DNA of 64,000 bases from Typha latifolia. Lineage: Eukaryota > Streptophyta > Magnoliopsida > Poales > Typhaceae. The first letter of the stretch is position 1, and the number at the start of each line of letters is the position of its first letter. Both the position numbers and the translations under genes were made by a program. Positions 47,001 to 62,000 of this stretch are shown here, one piece after another. The notes under the pieces were generated by a model. It was given only the letters and a program-made list of their open reading frames with translations, was not told where the DNA came from and did not search any database. The stretch is from NCBI GenBank assembly GCA_019914945.1, contig CM034101.1:13961188-14025187 (forward strand), in the 5' to 3' direction.

Positions 47001-50000
47001 ATGTCCCCCACATGCTAATATTCCTCTACTCATGGATACTTATTTACTACCAATTCCCTCTACCCTTCCAGGCCGCTCTCTTGTTGAGTCCCTAGCCTTT
47101 CCAAAGGAGTACCCGCTCCCATGACGACTATGTTATATTTCTACACTTGCAGGTTGTGTATCCCTCCTACAGTTGAGCCTTTCTTCGTTGGTAGTATCCC
47201 TCTGATAGTCTCATCTTCTACTGTGGCTCTTGCACTCACTCCTCGCTATCTAGAGCGTATGCATCCCCCTCCTAATTGGTATAGTTTTTTTATGTCTTCT
47301 TTTACTCTTCTTAGTCTCACACCTTTAGAGTCATCCACTCCACCCCCTTAGCTCAGGTCCTATTGTGAGACCTTCTAGATTCTAAAGTGGCAACGTGCCA
47401 TAGCATATGAGTTTCAGGCTCTTCAACAAATGTATACTTGGGATGTTGCTCATCGCCTATCCAATATCGTGTCTCTCAACTGCAAATGGATCTTCAAAGC
47501 CAAGTATCGACCTAATGAATCCATTGCCAGGTATAAGGCTCGTTTGGTTGCTCGGGGCTTTACATAGGAATACAGAATAGACCATTAGGAGACCTTTGCT
47601 CCTGTTACCTAGATGACTTCTGTTCTACTCTTCTTACTGTCGATTTTAGTCCACGGTGCCTTTTACGTCAGATGGATGTGAAGAATTCATTTCTTCACGG
47701 TCTTCTTAACGAGGTGTATATGGATCTTTCATCTGGTTTCCCTATTCTTTTAGGTCATATTTGTCGACTACGATGAGCTATCCACGGGCTCAAGTAGGCT
47801 TCTTGTGTATAGATTACGAATTTCATGAGAACCCCTTCTGAGCCATCCATTATTTTGTGGTCTTCTATTCAAGGTTGGGTCTTCATTCTGTATGTTGATA
47901 AATTGATTTATCATTGGAGATGACTTGGCTAGCATTTGCTCTCTTCAATAGCATTTTCAGCACCAGTTTGAAATGAAGGACTTCAGTCCTCTTCAGTAAT
48001 ATCTGGATCAAGGTTCGAAAAATCAGGATCAGTCTTCCAAAAAAACGATGCATATCGATTGGATCGGCTGTATCGGACATTTGGATTGAATCGGACTTTT
48101 TAATTACATAATATTCTAAATATTATTTAAAAATGCAGCAAAACTTCTAAAAGTTTAGAAAAAAGTTTAACAAAAATAAGAAAATAAAAAATAAAAAATT
48201 ATGGTGCAATAAAAATTGAAAAGAAGAAGAGATCAATAAAAGCGTGAGTGGAAGAAAATTTTATAAAAAAAACATGTTATCATGAAGAAGAAGAAGAAGA
48301 AGAAGAAGAAGAAGAAGAAGAAAAAGAAGAAGAAGAAAAGAGAAGAAAAAAGGAGAGTGGAAAAAATGGAAAAACTAAGAGAAATAAAAAAAATTAATTA
48401 AAAAATTATATACTAGAGTTCGTTGGAGTTCATCGGATCTAGATCTCTCCGTTAGAGAAACAATCATTATATGTAAGAAGAGAAAAAAAAGAAAGAGTAA
48501 AAGAAAGAAAAAAAAGTAAGAGTGAAAAGAAAGAGTAACAGAAAGAAAAAAATGTAAGAGAGAGCAAAAAGAAAAAGTGAAAGAGAAAGAGTTCGGATCG
48601 AGCCTGGATCGGGATCGGCCAATACGGGGAACCATGATCTGGATATTGTTTATCGCGGGAGAAATATATTACAAATTATAAACATTCTCAGTCATGTAAC
48701 TATCATTCGCATTCGTCCCACTACTACCCCAGTTGAACTTCATGTGAAGCTTCAGCTGAATGATGGTCAGCTTCTTCCATATTCGACTAGATAATACTAA
48801 TTGGTCAGGCCCCTCGTCTACCTTACCATTACTTAGCTTGACATCTCATACAGTTAGTATTGTCACTTAGTTCATGGAAGCTCCTTGATCTACCTGTTAT
48901 GTTAATCTTATATGTATTTTTTAATACCTTTATAGCACCATCACTCGCTTTCTCTTCATGCCATTGACTTCTATCTTGGTACTGCAGGTTTATTCTAATG
49001 CAAATTATGTTGGTGACAAGTCTGATCGGAAGTTCTACTAGCTTCTGCATTTTTCTAGAAGACTCTGATTTCTAGTAAAGCAAGAAGCAGAATATTCTCT
49101 CTCTAATACTAGGTCTGAGTATGCTATTTGTACTACGACTAAGAAGATTGTTGGATCCGTCGCCTACTTAATGGCATAGGTATTCTCTTACCCCTTCCTA
49201 ACTTCTCTTCATATTGACAATGATAGTACTAAGAATCTCATTGAGAATTTTATTTTTCATGATACGATGAAGCACATAGAAGTCATTATGCACTACACTC
49301 GATAGAATTATTGAGATGGCATCATTTTTCTCTATTGCCTCAAGACCGAGGAGCAAATTGTCGACTTCTTCACGAAATCTTCTCCTTTTGCGCTTTGAGC
49401 ATCTAGTTAGCAAAGTCTCGATTTATGATCCATCTTGAGTTCGTATTAGAGTTATTAAACTTATATTGTTCATATTATTTATATACATGGTAACTTTGTA
49501 TAGATAAAGCTAAGTCTCCTCTTTCATATCAAGCAATATATTACAACCCATTCAGGATTGGGTCTTGTATTGCTTCATATAAATAATTAATAAAGTTGTA
49601 ATCTTGCCCTCCTAGTGCATAAAACCATGCCTCCTAAAATAATTAATAAAGTCTTATATTTTACATTGAACATTCTGGACTTTGCCACAATAAAAGGCAG
49701 CAATTTCCTTCATACTTAAAAACTTCTTTCATAGGAGTCCTGAGTGTATCCAATGTCTTTGAGACATATCCAGGCCATATCAGCAAGTTTTCTTTTTCTC
49801 TCAAGTCAGATATTTAATGGAAATATCTAGTACATTTCTCTGGATTATCCAACAAGTATTTCATCCATGGTATCCACTATGAACAAACCTATAGGGTGAA
49901 CATATCACTGCTTCCTGGAATAGAGGTCCAAAGGTTATTTTATTCAAAAAATTATTTTCCTGGTTTAGTTCTACTTGATAGTAATAGTACAATATGACCA

Positions 50001-53000
50001 ACAATAATCTCACTATGACCATGAAGTATAGTGATGTGGTGGATTAACAATGGAAACAATAAAGTGAATAAAGCTTCAAAAGTAATGTCGGTTTCCAGGC
50101 CATTAATGTATGTCTAACCATTCAAATGAGTGGGAACAGATCTCATACAAGGAAATTTCAGTATCAATAATATATTCAGCAATATCAGTTAGTCAGTTAT
50201 AGTCTCAATTTTTCACACACATGGGCTATCATTAACCCATAAATGCAAATAGCCTGGTTATATTTACTGGTTTGAGCACAGGACTAATTTGTAATTTTGT
50301 AATACTATACTAGGCAGAAGAAAAATTGGTACAAAAGCTATAGACAATTCTCATAAATATAAATGATAAAATGTTCATGTCAAAACTAGAATTGAAATAC
50401 TAAGGAGGTTATTTACAATACCAGAACATCGAAAAAAACAGCCTGGTTCTGATCAATGACTTCTTCCTTCCCTTGTTCCACATCTTTGTGAAGTTTTGAA
50501 GACAAAGCAGTATTAAGCAGAAAAGCTAGCATATTTTCTCCAAGATGTTGAAGAGATCCCGGTTTCAAAAGCTTTAACTTGTCATTCTGCAAGAACATGG
50601 TTTTATAACTAGTTATTAATTACTAAGAAAACTAAAATACTTGGAGTTGTATAATTACTCATTTACTAGTTATTGCCAATTATTATTGTCCACTTTTTTT
50701 TTTCTTGTCAGTACTTTTTTATATTTTTTCCTGACAGCTTGTGTATAAATTTTACTAGATGTCACTCGGTAAATTTAATGAATATATACAACAAGATAAT
50801 GGATTGAGGACTCCTAGGTGTATCCATAGTCAAGACTTCTTGCTGGCCCCTCAGAAAACCTCACTTTGATCAAATAGAGGAGTAGATAGAAGTTTTCTAT
50901 TAAGTCTTCTCATACTCTCTTTACAGATCTTGACTATGTTCCATTGCACTCAGAGATCACATAAAATTTCACTATTAATGGCTAACCTAAATACATTATG
51001 GCAAAGAGTCTAGAAAATTCATTCAACAGGCATGCATTTGAAAATACCAGGATATGGAAGATGACTTACATCAATTGATGTGATGGCTAATCTGAAACAT
51101 GTATCTCATTCACAATTTTAGCCATCAATCTTTACCAAAGCATATCAACAGTATATATACAAACATTCTCATAGAGCCAGATATGCTGCAACTTCTAACA
51201 TATTTTACACTCCTATATCAGTGCTATACAGTTCTAATGTAATTAAACATTTTATAAGTGAGATTAAATTTCAGTGTTTCACTATACAAAAAGGTATTTC
51301 ATATAAATCACAATATGGACCTTCGTGTGATAAACAGCAGTAGCTTCTAAATATGCAAAATCAAGCCCAGGAAGACCAGCAACTTCTTGATATATTTGGA
51401 AATCCGTGGCAGATTTTATCGCTCCAGAAAGAAAGAGATCCTGCAGAAATATTAGTCTTATAATATGATATATGGGCTAACATAGAGGGTGTATTATATT
51501 GCTTAAAAAAGTTGATTGATTCATAGAGAAGAATAGAATAAGGATAAAGGTACGAGCAAAATTAGAATTAGATTTTATTCTGGTATCATATGAAATGGTG
51601 AATGGGGTTCAAAAAGAAAATAGATGAATAGAATATTCCTGCATGTACCAGTGTAAACATGAAAAAGAGAGAATATTTGTGGGATATGCATGGCCAGATT
51701 ATTTCCCACAGAAATAATCAATGTTTAACTCAGGATGTCTGGAAAGAAAATAGCAACATAGACTTGTTGATGCAGGAACAGTTAGCTAATAAATTCAACG
51801 GTCCAAAATAAATAGATGAAAGTGATGACAAGTTACAAAAATTATATGGAATTAGATAGAAACACTGCTAACTTGATTAGTAATGCACAAAAAAGGTGTT
51901 TCTCACTCAAAATACATCACTTTGATAAAATTGCTAGTTTAATATAGGGATGCATGATGAGCAATCTGAACCAAACAAATATTTTGACAACTAGGTTCAC
52001 AGAACTAGAATGAAAATCAGGCATGCAGGTTATCAGCTAGCATGGGGATTACATGATGAATGATCATGCCTGTATATTTCAAAGTTTGAACAATAATATA
52101 CATACTGAAACATCAAATGTAGTACTTCAGATCTTTTCACTTTTAATTATTTATGCTTCAATATAGATGATGCCAACTTGTTAACCTTTACTCACTTCAA
52201 TGTTTGCCTGTAATAAATGATGGACAAGCAATAGCATAACAGTGTGATAGATATATTATAGAGGGAAATATAAGATCAATGAGTTTACAAGTTCACTAAT
52301 ATGACAGATTTTCATGAACTTAAGATGCCAACCTGTGCAATAATTTGAGCAGATGGATACTTCGAGACTGCAGCAAAACTCTCGAGAGCCCATGGCGCAG
52401 AGCCACCCTATTCACAGATAACTATAACACAGTGAACTACTTGACAGAAAATGAAGGTTCGTATTGTTGAGGATATTCGCGAATAAACAGAATAACGAGG
52501 AACTTAAATATTAAATAGAAATTATGAAAGGAAAATATGTGTGAAGTGAGAATGTTAAGGAGCTTCAAACTTCAAAGTTACTAAACTTGAAATATACTGG
52601 ACTTCCCTCCAATTCCCATAGCCTCCAAATCAATTGCAAAGCGAATAGTACTACTCCATCGATGCTGCACAAATATAATTCAATTTGAGAATGTTATGCA
52701 AGGTAATATATGATTGACAAGATTATAATGATATAAAATTTATCCAGATTACAGTTACAACGATATTGATGCATGATTGTTCAAACACGTCCTGAACTTC
52801 AACTCTATAAAGTTATGAGCTGGGCAGACTTGGCCTAGAATAATACAAACATGTAATAGTGAGAAGGTAAGAGAAATGGAGGTGGTCTTTTTCTTTGTTC
52901 ATCCTGTTGAAAGGAAGGAAATCTATTGATAAAGGACCTAATAAGAGAAATGGAGAATGCAATAACCCGAAGAAAAAAAAAGGAGGATCTTATCCTATGT

Positions 53001-56000
53001 CGGGGCAGGCATCACAGCCTGGGGCACACGCCATCAACGGTGAGCTAGCGCGCGTCTAGGGTGGCCGAGCTAGGGCAGAGGTTCGTCTACCTTCTACCCT
53101 CTTTCTTCCCTAGCCAACTCTTCTGTTAGAACCCTCCCTAATAATTTGATACGTGTCTTAAAATTCAACTCAATCCAAAAGCTTAAACTATTTATAATGG
53201 ACTAAACCAAACTGCCTCAAGCTAGACCTGCTGGGATTAAGTCCCTAGTTATCTTATTTAGTTTGCATTTGCTATTTGCATTCTAATCCTTATATCTTTG
53301 TTATTTGCTAAAATTGAAGTTGGATTCATCGATTGTGTTAGCCAAACTGACTTAAGACCGAATAGCCACCTATAAAGCTTTGTAGTGGGCACCATATAGG
53401 GATTATGATTGATTTGGCCTCTCTCTCCCACGGCAGCCCTACTGCCACCATCCCTTACCTTCCTCTGTCCGACCAAACCCCGTAGTCTCGAAGGGCTGGT
53501 CCATTCCCCCCACCTTTTCTTTCCCTTGGTACCACTATCATACCATCCCTAGCAGCACCCATTCCACCAACATCCACCACCATTTTCAGTTAACCGACCA
53601 CCGTCTCCATCAAACCACAGTTAAACCTCACCTTCATTAATTCACCATATTTGACCAGCTACTAAGACAAGGTCATACTAAGCGTGGTTGTCCTTGACAT
53701 GCTTCCACATTCATCATGACGACCAGGGCTATGTCAGCGAGACTGATGCGAACCGGGTCAGATCGGATCACATCAAGGGGAGATTAGACTCAATGGATTG
53801 AGTCTAGTTATCTTATTTGCTTATTTGGTTAGTTAGAAGGTTAGGATTTTATTTAATTAGCTAAATCCAGCTCTGCGCAGTTTCGAAAAAATATTCACAG
53901 AATATTCTACAGATGTCTGAATAATATCAAACCAGCGGGATAAGATCACAACCTCCAGATCTACAACTTTCGTATTCACAACTTCTCCAGATTCGAAATC
54001 TATCTATTTCGAAACGAAGGATTAATCCGTTAAAGATAAAGAAAGGCTGATTTAGTTAGTTAGCTAGCTTTATCTTATTGTTTGAATTTCAAATAAAACA
54101 GATAATCCGCATGTGGATCCGATCTGCTATGAAATTTTACTTCTATAAATAGGAGTGAACATGTATTGATAATTTTATGAATGGAATCATCATTGAGAGA
54201 ATTATAAGTTTAGCCAGTTATTATTCTCGTCCTTATTTTTTTATATTAACCATTGGATTGCCTTTATCTTTATAGGAGTAGATCATAATCGTAGATCCCC
54301 TTCAAGCTTTCAAACCCTAGCCACCTCCTACCTCCAGCAGCCACCCTACTACACGGTCGTCCACCACCCTTCGACGACCGCCACAATGTCGGAAATTACC
54401 GTTATGTCCTCTCTGATCTATCTCCACTATTTTATTTTTATCTTTTTATCTCGACCTCCGATTTAGGTGAAACTAGAGCCATTAGAATCATAACTCACGA
54501 GGCTACCTCCACCAAAATTTTCATAATCATCCAACGGACGAATCGTTCCAGATCTGGTCCGTAACAAATTTCGGAGGCTGCAACGGTTAGGGCGACCACC
54601 GAGGGTGACCCTAATTCTGAGCCCCATTCAATCCAAGCACAACATAGCAATCTTATCGAGCAGATCGCCATGACCAACTGGATGCTCATGGACATGCTGA
54701 GAAATACCATAGCATCGAGGGAGGCCGGGAAGTGTGGTTGAACTCTTGAAGCAGATCCTACGTCGAGGCGCCGTCTACAACCACACCGACACTGACGTTC
54801 AACTCCACCACCGGCTTCGCCAACTCAATATTGGGAGCCCCTTATAATCCCGCCTCCAAGTCCTAGACCAACAAGACCAGTTCTACACAGACTGTCTGTG
54901 GTTGAAAGATTGTCGAAGGGGTTACCAACCAGTCATGGTGCACCCTCCTCCACTCAGACCTTGTAGTGGGCATGATCCAAAATGAGACAACAGGATGCGG
55001 GTGCAGGCAAGGATCCTACACTTTACCTATCCACAATTCAAGGGTGGGGATCTGATTGATTGGATGTACTAAGTGGAGCAGCTCTACTTCTATCAAGGGA
55101 CTCCAAAAGAGCAGAAAGTACTATTAGCGAGCTTCCACTTAGAGGGGCCGACCTTGCATTGGTTTCGATCGGCCAACACCCAAGGAAAGCTTGAAAATTG
55201 GGAGGATTTCTCACCAAGCTAATGAGACAATTTGGTACCACAACATATGACAACTTTGATGCCATCCTCTTGAAGACCATTCAAAAGACAACTGTTAGGG
55301 CATTTTGAGAGGAGTTCGAGAGGGTGAGTAGTCGGTGCCAACCCTGGTGGACTAACTAGCAACTCCAGAGTACCGTCACCTCCATGTCGGAGATACAAGC
55401 CGACGTAAGAGCCCTCCGACCTCGAACGTTGAAGGAAGACTTCGAGGATGCGGTGCTGATGGAGGAGAAGCGACGAGACATGAAGATTCAGTCCAGACCC
55501 AACTGGACACTTCGTGATGGACGACCTCCACCTAGATCAAGTCTATAGGGAGGGAGCACGTGGGCTGGCCGAGGACTACACGAACAGTCGTGGCTCCATT
55601 GGCACCTTTGAGGGCTTCTGACGACGTGAAGCTACCCCCACAACCTCCTGGTCGAGTTTTGACACTAGCACAACCGGAGGAAATAAGGGTGAAGGGGTTG
55701 TGTTTCTTTACGAAGAAAAATTCACTCCAAGGCATTGTTGCACAAAACCGACTGGATCAGTAATGCTTATTGATGGTTTTGATGATGGTGACGGTACCCT
55801 GCTGCTGAGGAGGTTACGGAGGCTGAAGAGGATGCTGAGGTGGTTGAGTAGAGCATAGAAGAGTTGATGGTCGAGATCTCACTCCATGCATATTCAGGAT
55901 CTGCAACACCTATAATGTTACGCGTAAGCGGCACAGTGAAGAGAACGGTGGTTCGAATCTTAATTGACACTAGTTTGACGAAAGGTTGCTGAGAAAGATT

Positions 56001-59000
56001 GTGCTCGAGTCAAAATCTACGGAGGGATTCGACGTGACTATTGGGGATAGCAACACCTTAAAAGCCAATACCATGTGCAGGTGCGTCGAGCTGAAGCTTC
56101 AAGGGCAGAATTTCACCATCGACTTGTATCCGCCGGCCTTGCAGGAGTGCTGGCATTGCCTTGGGGATACAATAGCTCAAGAGCTTAGAACTTGTCCTCT
56201 TTAACTTCACAAGCCTCTCGTTGTCCTTTAGAAAAAACGGCAAACGAGTTCGGTTGGTGGCAACCAATCGCAACCACAACCCGGTGCTATGTTGCAGCCC
56301 TTGGTCAGTCTTTTGTGAAGTGAGGACCGAGCCTATTTGATGCAAATGGTACCCACAGATATGGAGTCACAACCACCCGTGGGTATACATACTAACATGA
56401 CAAGTTTATAGCAAGAATTTGGGGCTCTATTCAATAAGTCACAAGGGCTGCCGCCCACTGTAAGCACGATCACCAAATCCGCATCATCCCGGAGGCTAAA
56501 CTAGCCAACGTTTGGTCTTACTACTACCCTCATGTCTAGGAGGAGACTAACAAAATGGTAGCTGAGATACTCGCTCACGACATCATCCAAATGTGTAGGA
56601 GAGCCTACTCATCTCTGATCCCATTGGTGCATAAGAAGGATGTTAGTCGACACTTTTGCGTCAAATATCAGGCGTTGAACTCAATCACTGTCAAAAACCG
56701 ATACCCAATACTGATGATCAAGAAACTCTTGGACGGGCTCACGAGGTCGGCTTACTTCAACAAGCTCGACTTAAGGGCAGGCTACCATCAGATACGTATA
56801 AACCCTTGGGATGTACACAAGACAACATCCCAGACTTATAATGGGAACTACGATTTCTAGGTAATGCCATTTCGGCTCACCACTGCACTGGCAATTTTTC
56901 AAGGACTGATGAACGATCTCTTTCGTCCACTCTTGCATCGGTATGTGCTCGTCTTTTTCACAACATCTTGGTGTACAATAAGGGATGGAAGGATCAAATG
57001 CGACATGTACAATAGGTGCTTGACATCTTGCGGCATAATCAACTAAAGGTCAAGATGAGAAATTGCTTGTGGGGTGAGCCACGAGCGAAATACTTGGGGC
57101 TCATCATTTCAACGGCGGGAGTTGAAGCCAACCCGGGAAAGATCAAAAACATGGTGGAGTGGCCGATTCCTACCAACCCAAGAGAGCTTCAAGGTTTTTT
57201 CAGACTTACGAGGTATTACCAACGGTTCGTCGTCAACTACAGCAAGATTGCTGCCCCACTGACCTCCCTACTACGCAAGGGATAATTTCTTTCAACAAAA
57301 GACTTCGACAACCTTTGAAGAGCTGAAAACCGTCATGACAACAGCCCCAGTCTTAGCGTTGCCCAATTTCAGCAAGACGTTCGTCGTTGAGTGTAACGCA
57401 ACCAAAATCGGCATTGGGGAGGTGTTGATACAACGAAGGAGGCTCATGGCGTACTTGAGCAAGGCACTATCTGAATGGTTGCAGCAACTATCCACCAATG
57501 AGCAAGAGATGCTTGCAATCCTTCACGTCGTAACCAAATGACGTACTTACTTGGTCGGTTGGCGATTTGTCATTCGCATGGACTAGAGGAGATTGTTGTA
57601 CTTCATGAGACAACAGGTGTATACGTCGGCACAGCAAAATGGGTCACCAAGCTCCTTGGATATGACTACAAGTTGGTGTACAAACGAGGAAACGAGAACC
57701 TTGCCGTGGATGCCTTGTTGCAGCAACCAAACTCGAGGGAGCTAGCCACGTTTTCTTTACTAACCTTTCCCTTCTTTTCAGATTTAAGGAGAGCAAGCAT
57801 GGAGGATCTAGAGATGACCAAAATCATAAAGGAGGTGGAGAACAATCTATCAAGTAATTTGGAGCACGAGGTGCGCGACAGTTTGGTCCTTGCACACGAG
57901 CAAATCTTAGTGCCAACAAACGATAAGACACATCATATAATATATTATTATATAGTAGAGCTCCACACTTGAGGATTTAGTTAGTGGATCCCAAACAATA
58001 AGGCACAACATTTGCTAAGCTAGATGGGCAATTATACTGTCAATCGATGAGAGTCAAACCTTATAAGGTATTTAAGTTAAGAGATCGAAGAGTAGGATAA
58101 CATAGCCTAGAGGTACTAGGTGATGTAGCGTGAGAGGCTACCATCAACCATGTAGCTCGGACTACTTTTACCATTGTGGCCAACCCAGTTATCTTCGCAA
58201 TCATTGCCCAATGTTGCATGGCACTCCTACCCCACCCTCAGCTGCCTAGGCACCTAGAGCTTCTCAGGCTTCTCTCGAGAGCTGTGGTCAGGTATCAATT
58301 AGAGCCAACTCATCTCATCGAGGTAGATGTTTCCACACTAGTCAAGCATTTGTGATGACTTCGCAGGATGTCTTCACCTTCAATGAGGTGGCAACAAATA
58401 TTATGACCTTGTTTTCTCCGCCTGCAAAATTTTATTTGATCCGAGGGCCACAAACTAACCTGGCACATATCCATGATGTGTTCAATATTTCTGCGTTGAG
58501 AAAATATATGCACGACCTTATCGTGAGCTTCATTATGAACCTGTCTACTTACAGGACCTAAGTTATGAAGAGCATCCAGTGTAAATTCTTGGTAGGGAAG
58601 TTAAGACCTCTGAGAGCTAGAACCATACCCTTAGTCAAGGTGCTCTAGCAGAATCACATAATAGAGGAGGCCTTGTAGAAGCACGAGGAGACGAGGGCGT
58701 TGTACCATTGCCTATTTGATTTAGCTGGTAAGTAAATTTGGGGTCAAAATTTTATGCGAAAATTGTATTTTATCCCTTGTGGTTTGGTTCAATTTCACAA
58801 AACCTCCATATATATTCAATTTAAGCACTAAATACATATATGGTCTTAATTAAAGTGCATATGTTATTTTCATTGTATTTGACGACACCAGAGGTTGAAT
58901 TTAAAGATCCTCATTAGAAATAGAGTTGTAAAGAATTTGATAGTTTTCCAATGCGTCTAAAAATAATACCAATTAAATTTCAAATAATAAAGATATTATT

Positions 59001-62000
59001 AATATAATGAATATATGTATATTTTTCACATCTTTGTCACCAACACAAGTGCACTGTCATAAAGGGAGTGGTGTTTATGTCACGATAGTATTCGACACCT
59101 CCCCAACTAGGGTAAAAAGGCAAAAAATTATATTATATTATTATATAATATGACCTACGCTTAAGGTCCCGGTCTGTGAATCCTAAACAATCAGGCACAT
59201 CGTTTGCGTGGCTAGACAAATGATTATACTATCGATTGACAAGAATAAAATATTTTAAGGTATTTAAGTTCGAGACCAAATGGTAGAATAGCATAGACCT
59301 AATAGTACCCGATAACGCAGAGTGAGGTCGTCCTTAAGCGGCAAATCATAACTTGCACACAAGCAATGTGATGATGTTAAGACGAGGGCTCAAGTGGATA
59401 GCATTGAAGCGAGATGCACTCATGGTGATGAATAGGGTGAAAATGGGTCGGATCAACTCTAGCCTAACCCGCTGCCGACCCGGAACGGATTCAGGTAAAA
59501 ATTTCCTACATGATCTGAATACGGATTCATATACGGGTAGGATTTTTTTAAATAAAAACTCGAATATGGACTCAAATACGAGTTAGGTAAAATTGTCCAA
59601 ATACGGATACGAATATCGGATACCTATCTACCCGCACAATTTTAAAATAATATACTTATATTACATATCCTACTCGCTAATAGCCTAAATCCAACACGAT
59701 ACTAACTAAATCATATCCACTACCCAAGTACCTATCTTCACAAGTCATCTAAACCAAAAAAACCATATCTTCTATTTATCTAGCCACCACTAAAATCCCA
59801 AAATCATCACACTTTTGCCATCTTCAACTCCTCCTCCACCATCAACCCTCTGGGCTCTCGTCATCATTACCTCTCCATCGTCACCAAGATCCACTTCCTC
59901 CCTCCTTAAGTTTGGCGTCACCAAGCTCCCCTGCCATCACCACTCCGCTATGTCACCAAGCTCCGCCTCCTCCCTCCTCGAGTTTGTTATCACCGAACTT
60001 CACTGAACGTTGTTTAGCAAGTAAGGTTCTCTTAAACTTATATGCTCCCTTTCTAACTTCCCTGCCCCATAAGATGAACGTGTATCTTAATAATTGTGAT
60101 TATATGCTAAAGGGAAAAACTGGCTCTAAACGATCAGATATGTTTAGAAGAAATGCGTTGTTTATAAGAGATGAAGTGAAAATGGGGTTTGCCAAGGTAG
60201 TTGCATCAAGAGAAGTTAATATTTTTCATTTATAATGTTTAACTTTAAAAAGTAGACAAAGAGGATGATGGCTAAAACATTAGCTATTGCAGAGTTTTAG
60301 TTTAGTGGTTGTTTCTTTCAGTGAATGATCTGCCACCTAACATAACTCAATGAGGTGTTTGTAATCTTCTTGAGGTCTTTTGTTTTAGTTCCTATTACTT
60401 TAATTGTAAAGTATATATGTATGGATTATTTTAGTCCATAAAAATGGTGATGTACCATATTTAAAATACAAATTACCAAGTCATTTGTCTAACTACTCTT
60501 TTGTTAAACTTTACTAGACGACAACACCTCATGCTTTAAGTTGATCTAGTTTCTTTACCTTAGTTTTAAGTTGATTAATCTAGTTTCAATTTATAGATTT
60601 AGTTCAGCAATTAAGTTAATAGTATTCGTTCCTTTTACATATGCACTTGAACGAGGATGCCATTTTCTTCTAATTGTTAAAGATGTATTTAATATTGTTT
60701 GTAGATATTGATTTTGCTAACTTTACGTATTTGACATGCAAGAGACCATTTTTGTGAAACTCATAATTTTTTGTGTTAATTGTGTCTTTAAAAAAGGCAT
60801 AATTTTTTTAAGGTCCAATATATATTCGTTTCAGTTTCGATCTGTATCGAAAATTATCCAATTGTATCTAAAATTATCCTATCTATATCCAAAAAATATT
60901 CATATCTATTTAGTTAGGATATAGTTTTAAATTTTGTTATTCGTATCTGAATCGGTATTCGGACCAAAAATATGGATTCGGATGTGGGTTAAGCACTATC
61001 CAATCTCTATTTATTCCATTTTCACCCCTAGTGATGAACCTACAATGGAGATCCTTAGTCTATGATGGCAAATAATCCATCAGTTGTTTGTTGGGTAACA
61101 ACAAGCGATTCTACAGCTATGATCTATCCTCCCTTGAGGACATTTATGTCAAACGAGTATGGGTGATGGTCGATGGGTTTTCTATCAGGCATGTTAAGTA
61201 GTCATAGTGAGAGTTGATAAAGTTAGCATGCGTTAGGTTGGACCGTGCTAACCAATATATTTGCGTTCATGACTTATGCTATCATTACTTTCAATTATTT
61301 AGCTAATGCACTTTTCATGTTAGGCATACCTACTTCTCTGTTATCCTACTAGTGATAGTATCATTTGCTAAGCGCTAGGCTCATCTATATTTGACATATG
61401 TTGCAGATTGGCTATCATCATGACAGGAGCTTGGTAGTAGTTCACTTAGTAGGGCGTAAGGCCTATTTTATTTTCTTATGGTGTATTATTTTGTAAGGGG
61501 TTATGTTCATTTTCCTTTATTGTATCTTCCTTTCAACATATGCTCTTATATTCAAGAACTTTACTCGTTTTGTTATATTATAGATGGATTTGTTATAACC
61601 TACAAGCTCCTCATTCATTTCGCTATCTTGGTCTTATCCAATATTGATCATATGTTGCTAGCCCTCTTGGCCTCCACATAAACCTCACATGGGAGGCATG
61701 TGGCAGGTTGAAATGCTTTAGAGAAGGTAAGAAAATATTAAAATAAATAGAAATCAAAATAGAAATTCAACAAGTACTATAAACAAGTTCTTACAGGAAC
61801 TGGCCAGCAGTTCTTAGTCAGGAAATGTGAATCTTGGAGGAATATTACTTTTGAAAAGAGGAAATGACTCAAAGACATAAAAATGATAACCTTCATCAAT
61901 TTCAAAATATCTATAAATCCAAAACACACTGAAGGGCATTAGATGAACCATTGATGTTAGTACTTACTATGTTAGAAATTTTAGAATGTCAGAATAAATA

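Larger units (their letters stand above)
43830..49650 (+). mobile_element. Degenerate Ty1/copia retrotransposon, with two nested insertions
   Basis: Sense-strand remains of a copia polyprotein in the usual order, broken by many stops and frameshifts. At 44508-44570 a zinc-knuckle relic reads [19 protein letters not shown] with the second Cys changed to Tyr. About 44800-44935 resembles the start of the protease; 46540-46900 the integrase tail ([13 protein letters not shown]). Reverse transcriptase covers about 47340-48000 with [29 protein letters not shown] over a splice-free stretch, and 48640-49430 the end of reverse transcriptase and RNase H ([17 protein letters not shown]-type motif). It lies antisense to ERMP1 within one intron. 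Ends and LTRs could not be fixed. Dead element. Confidence 0.8.

Noticed and set aside
59815..60235. Ser/Pro-rich frames inside the 1.6-kb hAT element
   Set aside because: Low-complexity CTCC repeats with no transposase or zinc-finger motif.
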